Positions 37,151 through 45,884 of a stretch of DNA of 61,555 nt are shown here, piece by piece. Numbering within the stretch: position 1 is the first letter of the stretch; each line of letters starts with the position of its first letter. Source of the stretch: Burkholderiaceae bacterium (GTDB lineage: Bacteria > Pseudomonadota > Gammaproteobacteria > Burkholderiales > Burkholderiaceae_C). The position numbers were made by a program, and so were the translations under genes. The notes beneath the pieces are model-generated. The model was not told the DNA's origin. It was given only the letters and a program-made list of their open reading frames with translations, and did no database searches. The stretch spans positions 1 to 61,555 of the forward strand of contig JAFEHU010000025.1 of NCBI GenBank assembly GCA_017848435.1, read 5' to 3'.

Positions 37151-37999
37151 ATGAACCACGCCTACATCCTGACCCTGTCCTGCCCCGACCGCACCGGCAT
37201 CGTGCACGCCGTTTCCGGCTTTTTGCTGGAGCGTGGCGGCAACATCGAAGAAGCCGCACAGTACAGTGACCGGGACACCGGGCTGTTTTTCATGCGGGTG
37301 CAGTTCGCCTGCAACCAACTGACCTTTGCCGACCTGAAGCTGCAGCTCGCCCAGTTCGCAGACCCGTTCAAGATGGTCTGGCAACTGCACGCCACCGCCG
37401 AGCCGATGCGCACCGTCATTCTGGTCAGCAAGGAAGGCCACTGCCTGAACGACCTGCTGTTCCGCTGGAAAAGCGGCCTGCTGCCGATCGACATCCGCGC
37501 CATCGTCAGCAACCACCGCGAGTTCTACCAGCTCGCGGCCAGCTACAACGTGCCCTTCCACCACATCCCGGTCACCGCCGCCACCAAGGCGCAGGTGGAA
37601 GCCAAGCAGTTCGAGATCATCGAGTCCGAAGGCGCGGAACTGGTCGTGCTGGCGCGCTACATGCAGATCCTGAGCGACGACCTGTGCCGCAAGCTGCAGG
37701 GCCGCGCCATCAACATCCACCACTCCTTCCTGCCCAGCTTCAAGGGCGCCAAGCCCTACTACCAGGCGCACGACCGGGGCGTGAAACTGATTGGCGCCAC
37801 CGCCCACTACGTGACCGCCGACCTCGACGAAGGCCCGATCATCGAACAGGACGTGGCCCGGGTCGACCACAGCAAAACGGTGGAAGACTTCACCGCCCAG
37901 GGCCGCGACACCGAAAGCCAGGTGCTGGCCCGCGCGGTGAAGTGGCACAGCGAACACCGGGTGCTGCTGAACGGGCACAAGACCGTGATCTTCAAGTGA
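37151..37999 (+). CDS. purU: Formyltetrahydrofolate deformylase
   Basis: Hydrolyses 10-formyl-THF to THF and formate, balancing one-carbon pools. 282 aa. N-terminal ACT domain (LSCPDRTGIVHAVSGFLLER) and C-terminal formyl-transferase fold with NIHHSFLPSFKGAKPY and the catalytic histidine/aspartate stretch GATAHYVTADLDEGPIIEQD. The stop overlaps the GTG of the next LysR gene. PurU is tied to glycine cleavage in some bacteria, fitting the glyoxylate/glycine theme. Confidence 0.95.
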   Translation: MNHAYILTLSCPDRTGIVHAVSGFLLERGGNIEEAAQYSDRDTGLFFMRVQFACNQLTFADLKLQLAQFADPFKMVWQLHATAEPMRTVILVSKEGHCLNDLLFRWKSGLLPIDIRAIVSNHREFYQLAASYNVPFHHIPVTAATKAQVEAKQFEIIESEGAELVVLARYMQILSDDLCRKLQGRAINIHHSFLPSFKGAKPYYQAHDRGVKLIGATAHYVTADLDEGPIIEQDVARVDHSKTVEDFTAQGRDTESQVLARAVKWHSEHRVLLNGHKTVIFK

Positions 38000-38901
38000 G
38001 TCCGACGCACGGCGGCGAGGCCCATCGGCGCATTCCGCCAATTCAATGTCTGCTGACGTTCGAGGCATTGGCAAGGCTGCGCAGCGTCACACAAACCGCC
38101 GAAGAACTCTGCGTCACACCCAGCGCGGTCAGCCACCGGGTCAAGCAGCTGGAGCAGATCATCGGCACCAAGCTGTTTGGCCGGGCCGACTTTTCGCTCA
38201 CCACCGAGGGCAGCGAGTACCTGGCGCATGTGCGCGAAGGGCTGGCGCGGTTACAGAAGTTTCCCAGCGCGGGCGGCAGCAGCGGCCGGCGCAAGCTGCG
38301 GTTTGCCGTCACGCCCACGTTTGCCCGCTCCATTCTGATTCCCCGGCTGCGCCAATTCACCGACGCCTACCCCGAGATCGACCTGACGCTGCAGGTCGCC
38401 ATCCCGCTGCTCGACGTGGTGGCCGAAGACGCTGACCTGACCATCCGCTTCGGCACCGGCCGCTATGCCGACGTCGAGCACGTGCTGCTGATGAAAGACG
38501 AGATCACGCCGCTGGCCTCGCCCGCCTTCGTGCGCGAACACGGCCCGTTCGAGTCACCCCTCGCGCTGGAAGGCCAGCCCCTGCTGCGCAGCCCGCTGGA
38601 GCCCTGGCGCACCTGGTTTGCCGCCCACGCGCTCGACTGGCCCGAACCGGCGGACGGCTCGCAGTTCAACGACGTGGGCCTGACCTGCGACGCCGCAGCC
38701 GCCGGCATGGGCGTGGCGCTGGTGCGCCAGAAGCTCGCCGCGCCTTGGCTGGAGCGCGGCACGCTGGTGCGGGTGTTCGACCCACTCACCTCACCCGCCG
38801 TGCCGAGCCCCCACGCCCACTACCTGTGCTGGCGCACCGGCCTGATGGACCGCTGGGAATGCGCGGCCTTTGCCGACTGGCTCCGCAAAGCGGTGGCCTG
38901 A
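37996..38901 (+). CDS. LysR-family regulator, GcvA-like
   Basis: 301 aa with a GTG start inside the purU stop (GTGA overlap), starting VSPTHGGEAH. The helix-turn-helix PPIQCLLTFEALARLRSVTQ, then TAEELCVTPSAVSHRVKQLE, is typical of the GcvA/TrpI/AmpR branch. The effector domain begins RKLRFAVTPTFARSILIPRL. GcvA regulates glycine cleavage; coupling to purU and the position 95 bp upstream of glcD suggest control of one- or two-carbon metabolism. Confidence 0.9.
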   Translation: MSPTHGGEAHRRIPPIQCLLTFEALARLRSVTQTAEELCVTPSAVSHRVKQLEQIIGTKLFGRADFSLTTEGSEYLAHVREGLARLQKFPSAGGSSGRRKLRFAVTPTFARSILIPRLRQFTDAYPEIDLTLQVAIPLLDVVAEDADLTIRFGTGRYADVEHVLLMKDEITPLASPAFVREHGPFESPLALEGQPLLRSPLEPWRTWFAAHALDWPEPADGSQFNDVGLTCDAAAAGMGVALVRQKLAAPWLERGTLVRVFDPLTSPAVPSPHAHYLCWRTGLMDRWECAAFADWLRKAVA

Positions 38902-38996
38902 GCCCAGCGCTTTTCACGGCCCGCGCCCGATTTATTCAAGCACCGGCCAGCGGTTTTGCCGTACAGTGGTTTGGCATCGACTTGCCGCGCCAGACC

Positions 38997-40499
38997 ATGA
39001 ACGCCCCCACTGCCCCCCAGCACACTGCCTCGCTCCTGAAAGCAGAGCAAAAGTCCCAGATTATTCGGGGGCTGCTGGCGGTTTTGCCTGCGCACGCGCT
39101 GCTGTGGCAGCCCGAAGACACCACACCCTACGAATGCGACGGCCTGACCGCCTACCGCCAGCGGCCTTTTGCCGTGGCCCTGCCGGAAACCGAAGCCCAG
39201 GTGCAGGCGGTGCTGAAGACCTGCCACGCCCTGGGCGTGCCGGTGGTGGCCCGCGGTGCCGGCACCGGCCTCTCGGGCGGCGCGATGCCCCATGCCCAGG
39301 GCGTGACGCTGTCGCTGGCCAAGTTCAACAACATCCTGAAGCTGGACGCCCTCAGCCGCACGGCGGTGGTGCAGTGCGGCGTGCGCAACCTGGCCATCAG
39401 CGAAGCGGCCGCACCGCTGGGCCTGTACTACGCGCCCGACCCATCAAGCCAGATCGCCTGCACCATCGGCGGCAACGTGGCCGAGAACTCCGGCGGCGTG
39501 CACTGCCTGAAGTACGGGTTGACGCTGCACAACGTGCTGAAGGTCAAGGGCTTTACGGTGGCAGGCGAGCCGGTTGAATTCGGCAGCGAGGCACTGGACT
39601 GCGCCGGGCTCGATCTGATGGCGGTGCTGGTGGGCAGCGAAGGCATGCTGGCCATCACCACCGAAGTCACCGTCAAGCTGGTGCCCAAGCCCCAGCTGGC
39701 GCGCTGCATCATGGCCAGCTTTGACGACGTGCGCAAAGCCGGCGACGCGGTGGCCGCGGTGATCGCCGCCGGCATCATCCCCGCCGGGCTGGAGATGATG
39801 GACAAACCCATGACGGCGGCGGTGGAGGACTTCGTCCACGCCGGCTACGACCTCAGCGCCGAAGCGATTCTGCTGTGCGAGAGCGACGGCACACCGGAAG
39901 AAGTGGAAGAAGAGATCGGTCGCATGAGCGATGTGCTGCGCGCCGCTGGCGCCACCGCGATTGCGGTGAGCCGCGACGAGGCCGAGCGGTTGAAGTTCTG
40001 GAGTGGCCGCAAAAACGCCTTCCCCGCCAGCGGCCGCATCAGCCCCGACTACATGTGCATGGACTCGACCATCCCGCGCAAGCGGCTGGCCGACATCCTG
40101 CTGGCGATCCAGCAGATGGAGGAAAAATACGGCCTGCGCTGCGCCAACGTGTTCCATGCGGGCGACGGCAACCTGCACCCGCTGATCCTGTTCGACGCCA
40201 ACGACGCCGACCAGCTGCACCGCTGCGAGTTGTTCGGCGCCGACATCCTGGAAACCAGCGTGGCGATGGGCGGCACGGTCACTGGCGAACACGGCGTGGG
40301 CATCGAGAAACTCAACAGCATGTGTGTGCAGTTCACGCCGGAAGAACGCGAGGCGATGTTTGCCGTGAAGCGCGCGTTCGACCCGCAAGGTCTGCTCAAC
40401 CCCGGCAAGGTCATCCCCACGCTGACGCGCTGCGCCGAATACGGCCGTGTGGTGGTGCGTGGCGGGCAGATGGCCCACCCCGACCTGCCGCGGTTCTAA
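38997..40499 (+). CDS. glcD: Glycolate oxidase FAD subunit GlcD
   Basis: Oxidises glycolate to glyoxylate. 500 aa from MNAPTAPQHT, nearly identical in length to E. coli GlcD (499). FAD-PCMH domain: VVARGAGTGLSGGAMPHAQG, YYAPDPSSQIACTIGGNVAE, GGVHCLKYGLTLHNVLK. C-terminal substrate domain: FHAGDGNLHPLILFDAND, GGTVTGEHGVGIEKLNSM and FDPQGLLNPGKVIPT. The partner subunits glcE and glcF are not adjacent; lrgA begins at the base after the stop. D-lactate dehydrogenase-type specificity cannot be excluded. Confidence 0.93.
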   Translation: MNAPTAPQHTASLLKAEQKSQIIRGLLAVLPAHALLWQPEDTTPYECDGLTAYRQRPFAVALPETEAQVQAVLKTCHALGVPVVARGAGTGLSGGAMPHAQGVTLSLAKFNNILKLDALSRTAVVQCGVRNLAISEAAAPLGLYYAPDPSSQIACTIGGNVAENSGGVHCLKYGLTLHNVLKVKGFTVAGEPVEFGSEALDCAGLDLMAVLVGSEGMLAITTEVTVKLVPKPQLARCIMASFDDVRKAGDAVAAVIAAGIIPAGLEMMDKPMTAAVEDFVHAGYDLSAEAILLCESDGTPEEVEEEIGRMSDVLRAAGATAIAVSRDEAERLKFWSGRKNAFPASGRISPDYMCMDSTIPRKRLADILLAIQQMEEKYGLRCANVFHAGDGNLHPLILFDANDADQLHRCELFGADILETSVAMGGTVTGEHGVGIEKLNSMCVQFTPEEREAMFAVKRAFDPQGLLNPGKVIPTLTRCAEYGRVVVRGGQMAHPDLPRF

Positions 40500-40856
40500 A
40501 TGTTGGCGCTGCGTGGCCTGGCCTGGTTGTTGGCGCTCCAGTCGCTGGGCGAGTTGCTGTCGCGCGGGCTCGACCTGCCCTTCCCGGGCCCGGTGGTTGG
40601 CATGCTGTTGCTGACCCTGGCGCTCGGCTTTGCACCGGTGCGCGAACCGGTCGCTGCCTGCGCCGACTTTTTGTTGACGCACCTGTCACTGTTGTTCGTG
40701 CCGGTCGGCGTGGGTGTGATGACACACCTCTCCCTGGTCGGCGAATACGGCGGCCGCATGCTGGTGGTGATCGTGCTGTCCACCTGGATCGGCCTGGTGG
40801 TCACGGTGGGCGTGCTGCACCTGGGGCGGAAAAGGCGCGATGCCAAAGTTCGTTGA
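40500..40856 (+). CDS. lrgA: CidA/LrgA-family membrane protein
   Basis: 118 aa, about four membrane segments; ATG directly follows the glcD stop. Family block LPFPGPVVGMLLLTLAL and LLFVPVGVGVMTHLSLV are LrgA/YohJ hallmarks. In Staphylococcus the family is called holin-like, but plant PLGG1, an LrgA-LrgB fusion, transports glycolate and glycerate, and bacterial homologues move pyruvate. Position after glcD argues for glycolate transport. Overlaps lrgB by 17 bp. Confidence 0.92.
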   Translation: MLALRGLAWLLALQSLGELLSRGLDLPFPGPVVGMLLLTLALGFAPVREPVAACADFLLTHLSLLFVPVGVGVMTHLSLVGEYGGRMLVVIVLSTWIGLVVTVGVLHLGRKRRDAKVR

Positions 40857-41565
40857 CCTCTGGGTCTACCTCTCCGCCACGCCACTGTTTGGCCTGACCG
40901 CGACGCTGGTGGTGTACGTGCTGGCGCAGGCGTTTTACGCCCGCATGGCCCAGGCGCCGTGGGCCAACCCGGTGCTGTGGACGGTGGTGGTGATCGCCGG
41001 CGTGCTGCTTGCCACCGGTGTGCCCTACCCCACCTACTTTGCCGGTGCGCAGTTCATCCATTTCCTGCTCGGGCCGGCGGTGGTGGCGCTGGGCTGGCCG
41101 CTGTGGCAGCGTCGGCAGGCGCTGCGGGCGCGCTGGGGTCGTATTTTGCTCGCGGCCCTGCTGGGCGGCGCCGCCGCCAGCGGCTCGGCGGTGGGCTTGG
41201 CCATGCTGGTCGGGCTGCCCACTGAAGTGGTGCTGTCGCTCGCACCCAAGTCGGTCACCGCGCCGGTGGCCATGGGCATCGCCGACAAGATCGGCGGCAT
41301 CCCGGCGCTGGCGGCGGTGTTCGCGGTGGTCACCGGGCTGGTGGGCGCGCTGAGTGGCAAATACCTGTTTGGTTGGCTGCGCATCCCCACCGATGCCAAC
41401 GGCTGGGCCGCGCGCGGCTTTGCACTGGGCACCGCCGCCCACGGCCTGGGCGCGGCGCGGGCGATTCAGGTGAATGCCGACGCCGGCGCTTACGCCGGAC
41501 TGGCGCTCGGGCTGCAGGTGTTGCTCAGCGCGCTGCTGCTGCCGCTGGCGTTCCGGCTCTTCTGA
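40840..41565 (+). CDS. lrgB: LrgB-family membrane protein
   Basis: 241 aa, about seven membrane segments. Conserved FLLGPAVVALGWPLW, LAPKSVTAPVAMGIADKIGG, VVTGLVGALSG and GTAAHGLGAARAIQVNADAG are diagnostic of LrgB/YohK. Forms the second half of the PLGG1-like transporter with LrgA. It ends 6 bp before the convergent aminotransferase gene. Confidence 0.94.
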   Translation: MPKFVDLWVYLSATPLFGLTATLVVYVLAQAFYARMAQAPWANPVLWTVVVIAGVLLATGVPYPTYFAGAQFIHFLLGPAVVALGWPLWQRRQALRARWGRILLAALLGGAAASGSAVGLAMLVGLPTEVVLSLAPKSVTAPVAMGIADKIGGIPALAAVFAVVTGLVGALSGKYLFGWLRIPTDANGWAARGFALGTAAHGLGAARAIQVNADAGAYAGLALGLQVLLSALLLPLAFRLF

Positions 41566-41571
41566 GCCTGT

Positions 41572-42726
41572 TCAGGCCACCTGGGCCAGCGCGGGCTGGG
41601 GCAGCACCTGGTCCAGCGCCGCCTGCAGGTGCGCCACGGTGCGGTCCACATGGTGCAGCTTTTCCAGACCGAACAGGCCCACACGGAAGGTGCGGAAATC
41701 GGCCGGCTCGTCGCACTGCAGCGGCACACCGGCGGCGGTTTGCAGGCCGGCGGCGAGGAATTTCTTGCTGTTCTGGATGTCGGCGTCGTCGGTGTAGCTG
41801 ACCACCACACCCGGTGCCTGGAAGCCCTTGGCCGCCACGCTGCGGATGCCGCGGCTTTCAAACAGCGCGCGCGCCCGCACGCCCAGCTCCGCTTGTTCGG
41901 CCTTGACCTTCTCGAAGCCGTAGGCGCGGGTTTCCTGCATCACCTCGCGCAGGCGGGCCAGCGCGTCGGTCGGCATGGTGGTGTGGTACACGTGGCCACC
42001 GGCCTCGTAGGTTTCCATGACCTGCAGCCATTTTTTCAGGTCGCAGGCAAAGCTGGTGCTGGTGGTGGCGTCAATGGCGCTGCGGGCGCGCTCGCTGAGC
42101 ATCACCATGGCGCAGGCGGGTGAGCCGCTCCAGCCTTTTTGCGGCGCGCTGACCAGCACGTCGACACCGGTGGCTTGCATGTCCACCCACATCGCGCCGG
42201 ACGCAATGCAGTCGAGCACGAACAGGCCACCCACCGCGTGCACCGCGTCGGCCACGGCACGCAGGTAGTCGTCGGGCAGGATCATGCCGGCAGCGGTTTC
42301 CACGTGCGGGGCGAACACCACGTCGGGCTTTTGCGCGGCGATGGTGGCCACCACCTCGTCGATCGGGCAGGGCACCCAGGGGGCCTGCGGGCCGTCGCCG
42401 ACGCGGCGGGCTTTCAGCACCGTGGACTCGGCGGGAATGCCGCCCATGTCAAAAATCTGCGTCCAGCGGTAGCTGAACCAGCCGTTGCGGATGACCAGCG
42501 CCTTCTTGCCGGTGGCGAACTGGCGCGCCACCGCTTCCATGCCAAAGGTGCCGCTGCCCGGCACCAGCACCGCCGAACGGGACTGGTAGACCTCTTTCAG
42601 GATGCTGGCGATGTCTCGCATCACGCCCTGAAAGCGCTGGGACATGTGGTTGAGCGCGCGGTCGGTGTAGACCACCGAAAATTCGAGCAGACCGTCGGGA
42701 TCGATGTGGGGCAAAAGACCGGGCAT
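41572..42726 (-). CDS. Class V aminotransferase, alanine/serine-glyoxylate type
   Basis: 384 aa PLP enzyme. The Schiff-base lysine is Lys197 in VSAPQKGWSG, with the phosphate-binding GSGTFGMEAVARQ and FAPHVETAAGMILPDDY. This branch includes alanine-glyoxylate, serine-glyoxylate and serine-pyruvate aminotransferases, converting glyoxylate to glycine. Exact amino donor cannot be read from sequence. Convergent with lrgB and close to glcD, which would supply glyoxylate. Confidence 0.88.
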   Translation of the reverse strand: MPGLLPHIDPDGLLEFSVVYTDRALNHMSQRFQGVMRDIASILKEVYQSRSAVLVPGSGTFGMEAVARQFATGKKALVIRNGWFSYRWTQIFDMGGIPAESTVLKARRVGDGPQAPWVPCPIDEVVATIAAQKPDVVFAPHVETAAGMILPDDYLRAVADAVHAVGGLFVLDCIASGAMWVDMQATGVDVLVSAPQKGWSGSPACAMVMLSERARSAIDATTSTSFACDLKKWLQVMETYEAGGHVYHTTMPTDALARLREVMQETRAYGFEKVKAEQAELGVRARALFESRGIRSVAAKGFQAPGVVVSYTDDADIQNSKKFLAAGLQTAAGVPLQCDEPADFRTFRVGLFGLEKLHHVDRTVAHLQAALDQVLPQPALAQVA

Positions 42727-42854
42727 GGTGGCTTCTCAGGGGCGAGTCAAAGAGCGGGGCAGGATAGCACGGGGGCATGGCGGCTGCAGCCATGGTGATC
42801 CCTCGGGGGTTTCCGCCTGACGCTGGCCAGCGCGGCGGCCCCACGTTTTCACGG

Positions 42855-42896
42855 TTGCCGCAGCCAGGGGCCTGGGATAACGTCGACAAGGCCCCT
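42855..42896 (+). promoter_or_regulatory. Possible promoter with overlapping inverted repeat
   Basis: TTGCCG (42855-42860) and TAACGT (42878-42883), 17 bp apart. An inverted repeat AGGGGCCT (42866-42873)/AGGCCCCT (42889-42896) brackets the -10 and ends 16 bp before the next ATG; it may be an operator or a leader hairpin. Confidence 0.35.
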
Positions 42897-42912
42897 ATGC
42901 AAAGGAAAACCT

Positions 42913-44052
42913 ATGAACATTCGACAGGCGTGGCTTGCGGCGCTGGCGTTTGCCGGCGTGCTGGCCTCAGGGCCAGGGCATGCGCAGAACGGCGTTGGCG
43001 ACAGCGACATCCTGATCGGGCAATTTGCCGCGCAAAGCGGTCCGGCGGCGGAACTGGGCAAGCGGATGCGGGTGGGCATTCTGGCGCATTTCAAGGCGGT
43101 GAATGCGGCCGGCGGCATCCACGGCCGCACGCTCCGGCTGGTGTCGCGCGACGACGGCTACGAACCCGAACGCGCGCTGGCCAGTGCCAGGGCCCTGATT
43201 GCCGAAGACAAGGTGTTTGCGCTGATCGGCTCGGTGGGCACACCCACGACGCTGGCGGCGCTGCCGGCCATCACAGCCGAGCAGATTCCCCTGGTGGGGC
43301 CTTTCACCGGCGCGGAGGCGCTGCGTGAACCGTTCAACCGCTACCTGTTCCATGTGCGCGCCAGCTACTACGACGAGACCGAGCGCATCGTCCAGCACCT
43401 GACCACGCTGGGCGTGAAGAAGATCGCGGTGTTCTACCAGAACGACTCGTACGGCAAGGCCGGCCTGGAAGGCGTGACGCGCGCGCTGGACAAGCGTTCC
43501 CTCAAATCCGTGGCCAGCGTGACGGTGGAGCGCAACAGCACGGACGTGACCCAGGCCTTGGCCAAGCTGGCCAAGGCCGCGCCCGAAGCGGTGGTGCAGA
43601 TCAGCGCCTACAAGTCGTGTGCGGCGCTGATCAAGCTGGCGCGCACCAAGGGCCTGGCCACGCAGTTCTTCAACGTGAGTTTTGTCGGCTCGTCGGCCTT
43701 GGCCGCTGAATTGGGCGACGCGGGCGCGGGCGTCACGATTTCCCAGGTGGTGCCGTTCCCGTTCGCCCCCAGCACGCCCATTGTGCGCGAGTACCAGCAG
43801 CGCATGGCCGAGATCGGCGTGGCCGATTACGACTTCTCCAGCATGGAAGGCTACCTGGCCGCCCGGGTGCTGACCGAAGGCCTGCGCCGGGCCGGCCGCT
43901 CGCTGAGCCGCGAGGGCCTGGTCGCCAGCCTGGAATCGCTGCGCGACTTCAACATGGGCGGCTTCAGCGTGACCTATGGCCCGCAAAACCACCAGGGCTC
44001 GCGCTTCACCGAACTGACGCTGATCTCGCGCAGCGGGCGCTTCGTGCGCTGA
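42913..44052 (+). CDS. ABC transporter periplasmic binding protein, branched-chain amino acid type
   Basis: 379 aa with a signal peptide of 24 residues (ending GHA). Type I periplasmic fold of the LivJ/LivK group: DILIGQFAAQSGPAAELGKR, AVNAAGGIHGRTLRLVSRDD, FALIGSVGTPTTLAALPAIT and FYQNDSYGKAGLEGV. In Burkholderiales such proteins occur in great number and bind amino acids, aromatic acids or amides. No permease or ATPase gene is next to it, so its partner is elsewhere. Ligand unknown. Confidence 0.9.
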   Translation: MNIRQAWLAALAFAGVLASGPGHAQNGVGDSDILIGQFAAQSGPAAELGKRMRVGILAHFKAVNAAGGIHGRTLRLVSRDDGYEPERALASARALIAEDKVFALIGSVGTPTTLAALPAITAEQIPLVGPFTGAEALREPFNRYLFHVRASYYDETERIVQHLTTLGVKKIAVFYQNDSYGKAGLEGVTRALDKRSLKSVASVTVERNSTDVTQALAKLAKAAPEAVVQISAYKSCAALIKLARTKGLATQFFNVSFVGSSALAAELGDAGAGVTISQVVPFPFAPSTPIVREYQQRMAEIGVADYDFSSMEGYLAARVLTEGLRRAGRSLSREGLVASLESLRDFNMGGFSVTYGPQNHQGSRFTELTLISRSGRFVR

Positions 44053-44062
44053 CGCTGCGGCG

Positions 44063-44764
44063 TCAGCGCGCGGCACGCTCGCCGAACACGGCGGTGCCGA
44101 CACGCACCAGCGTGCTGCCGGAAGCCACTGCCGCCTCCAGGTCGGCACTCATGCCAAGCGACAAGGTGTCAAATTCAGGCCAGCCGGGCAGTTGCGCGGC
44201 AAGAATATGGTCAAACAGGGCTTGGGCCCTAGTGAAAACTGACTTTTGCGCTATGAAATCAGGAGCAAACTCCGGCAACGCCATCAGCCCGCGCAACCGC
44301 AGCCGGGGCAAGGCGCTGATGCCGCGGGCCAACGCCAGCGCCGCCTCGGGGGCCACACCGGATTTGTTCGGCCCCTGGTCGATGTTCACCTGCAGACACA
44401 CATTGAGCGGCGGCAAATGGCCAGGCCGCTGCGCGCTGAGCCGCTCGGCGGTCTTGAGCCGGTCCACCGACTGCACCCAGTCGAAGTGCTCGGCCACCAC
44501 CCGCGTCTTGTTGCTCTGCACCGGGCCGATCATGTGCCAGACCAGCGGCAGGTCGCGCAGCGACAGGATTTTCTCGACGCCTTCCTGGATGTAGTTTTCG
44601 CCAAACGCGCACTGCCCGGCGGCGTGTGCTTCGCGCACCGCCTCGGGCGCCTGGGTTTTGGAGACTGCCAGCAAGCCCACCGTCGCGGGATCGCGGCCAG
44701 CGGTCTGGCAAGCGGTGCTTATTCGGTGCTTTACCTGCTGGAGTCGGTCGGGAATCGTCGTCAT
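44063..44764 (-). CDS. yggS: PLP homeostasis protein YggS/PROSC
   Basis: 233 aa from MTTIPDRLQQ. PLP-binding barrel with Lys36 in LLAVSKTQAP, WHMIGPVQSNK, VNIDQGPNKSG and the C-terminal DTLSLGMSADLEAAVASGST. It buffers free PLP and binds it without known catalysis. Residues about 166-188 (FAPDFIAQKSVFTRAQALFD and a few more) are encoded by a dispersed repeat, in a region where the family is variable. Divergent from pilT by 68 bp, a typical yggS-pil neighbourhood. Confidence 0.95.
   Translation of the reverse strand: MTTIPDRLQQVKHRISTACQTAGRDPATVGLLAVSKTQAPEAVREAHAAGQCAFGENYIQEGVEKILSLRDLPLVWHMIGPVQSNKTRVVAEHFDWVQSVDRLKTAERLSAQRPGHLPPLNVCLQVNIDQGPNKSGVAPEAALALARGISALPRLRLRGLMALPEFAPDFIAQKSVFTRAQALFDHILAAQLPGWPEFDTLSLGMSADLEAAVASGSTLVRVGTAVFGERAAR
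44204..44269 (-). repeat. Dispersed 70-bp element, copy D (inside yggS)
   Basis: Minus strand reads TTTGCTCCTGATTTCATAGC, then GTTTTCACTAGGGCCCAAGC, then CCATATTCTTG. The TTGCTCCTG start and the TTTTCACTAGGGC core match copies A and B. It is read in frame as part of YggS. Confidence 0.65.
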
Positions 44765-44832
44765 AATGGCCAGCAAGCGTACCAAATTGCGGCCAGCCCA
44801 CTGGCCCGCGTCAACCTGCACCAAGGGACACT

Positions 44833-45876
44833 GTGGACATTACCCAGTTGCTGGCGTTCAGCGTCAAGAACAAGGCTTCCGACCTGCATTTGTCGGCCGG
44901 GCTGCCACCGATGATCCGTGTGCACGGCGACGTGCGGCGCATCAACGTCGAGCCGCTGGACCACAAGGCGGTGCACGCCATGGTCTACGACATCATGAAC
45001 GACGCGCAGCGCAAACACTTCGAGGAGTTTCTCGAAGTGGACTTCTCGTTCGAGATTGAAGGCCTGGCGCGTTTCCGCGTCAACGCCTTCAACCAGAACC
45101 GCGGCGCGGGCGGTGTGTTCCGCACCATCCCGTCCAAGATCCTGACGCTGGAGCAGCTCAACGCCCCCAAGATTTTTGCCGACCTGGCGCTGAAGCCACG
45201 CGGCCTGGTGCTGGTGACCGGCCCCACCGGTTCCGGCAAATCCACCACGCTGGCGGCGATGGTCAACTACCTGAACGAAAACGAGTACGGCCACATCCTC
45301 ACGGTGGAAGACCCGATCGAGTTCGTGCACGAGTCCAAGAAGTGCCTGATCAACCAGCGTGAAGTGGGCCCACACACCAACAGCTTCAGCGCGGCGCTGC
45401 GCTCGGCGCTGCGCGAAGACCCGGACGCGATCCTGGTCGGCGAGATGCGCGACCTGGAAACCATCCGCCTGGCCATGACGGCCGCCGAAACCGGCCACCT
45501 GGTGTTTGGCACGCTGCACACGTCGAGTGCCGCCAAGACCATCGACCGGATCATCGACGTCTTCCCGGCCGAAGAAAAAGAAATGGTCCGCGCCATGCTG
45601 TCGGAGTCGCTGCAGGCGGTGATCTCGCAAACGCTGTGCAAGACCAAGGATGGTTCGGGCCGTGTGGCGGCGCACGAGATCATGCTGGGCACGCCTGCCA
45701 TCCGCAACCTGATCCGCGAGGCCAAAGTGGCGCAGATGTACTCGTCCATCCAGACCGGCAACAGCCTGGGCATGCAGACGCTGGACCAGAACCTCTCGGA
45801 CCTGGTGCGGCGCAACATCATCAGTTCGGCAGAAGCCCGTAGCAAGGCCAAGATCCCCGACAACTTCCCAGGCTGA
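44833..45876 (+). CDS. pilT: Type IV pilus retraction ATPase PilT
   Basis: 347 aa with a GTG start. PAS-like N-domain (LLAFSVKNKASDLHLSAGLP) and RecA-like motor: Walker A GPTGSGKST, the acidic box ILTVEDPIEFVHESKKCLIN, Walker B AILVGEMRDLETI and the His box GTLHTSSAAKTIDRIIDVFP. The C-terminal AIRNLIREAKVAQ segment needed for retraction is present. Followed by pilU at 8 bp. Confidence 0.97.
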   Translation: MDITQLLAFSVKNKASDLHLSAGLPPMIRVHGDVRRINVEPLDHKAVHAMVYDIMNDAQRKHFEEFLEVDFSFEIEGLARFRVNAFNQNRGAGGVFRTIPSKILTLEQLNAPKIFADLALKPRGLVLVTGPTGSGKSTTLAAMVNYLNENEYGHILTVEDPIEFVHESKKCLINQREVGPHTNSFSAALRSALREDPDAILVGEMRDLETIRLAMTAAETGHLVFGTLHTSSAAKTIDRIIDVFPAEEKEMVRAMLSESLQAVISQTLCKTKDGSGRVAAHEIMLGTPAIRNLIREAKVAQMYSSIQTGNSLGMQTLDQNLSDLVRRNIISSAEARSKAKIPDNFPG

Positions 45877-45884
45877 AGGCATTT

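Noticed and set aside
42771-42795. Palindrome around GGCTGCAGCC upstream of the aminotransferase gene
   Set aside because: Short GC-rich palindromes are frequent at this composition; no promoter relation seen.
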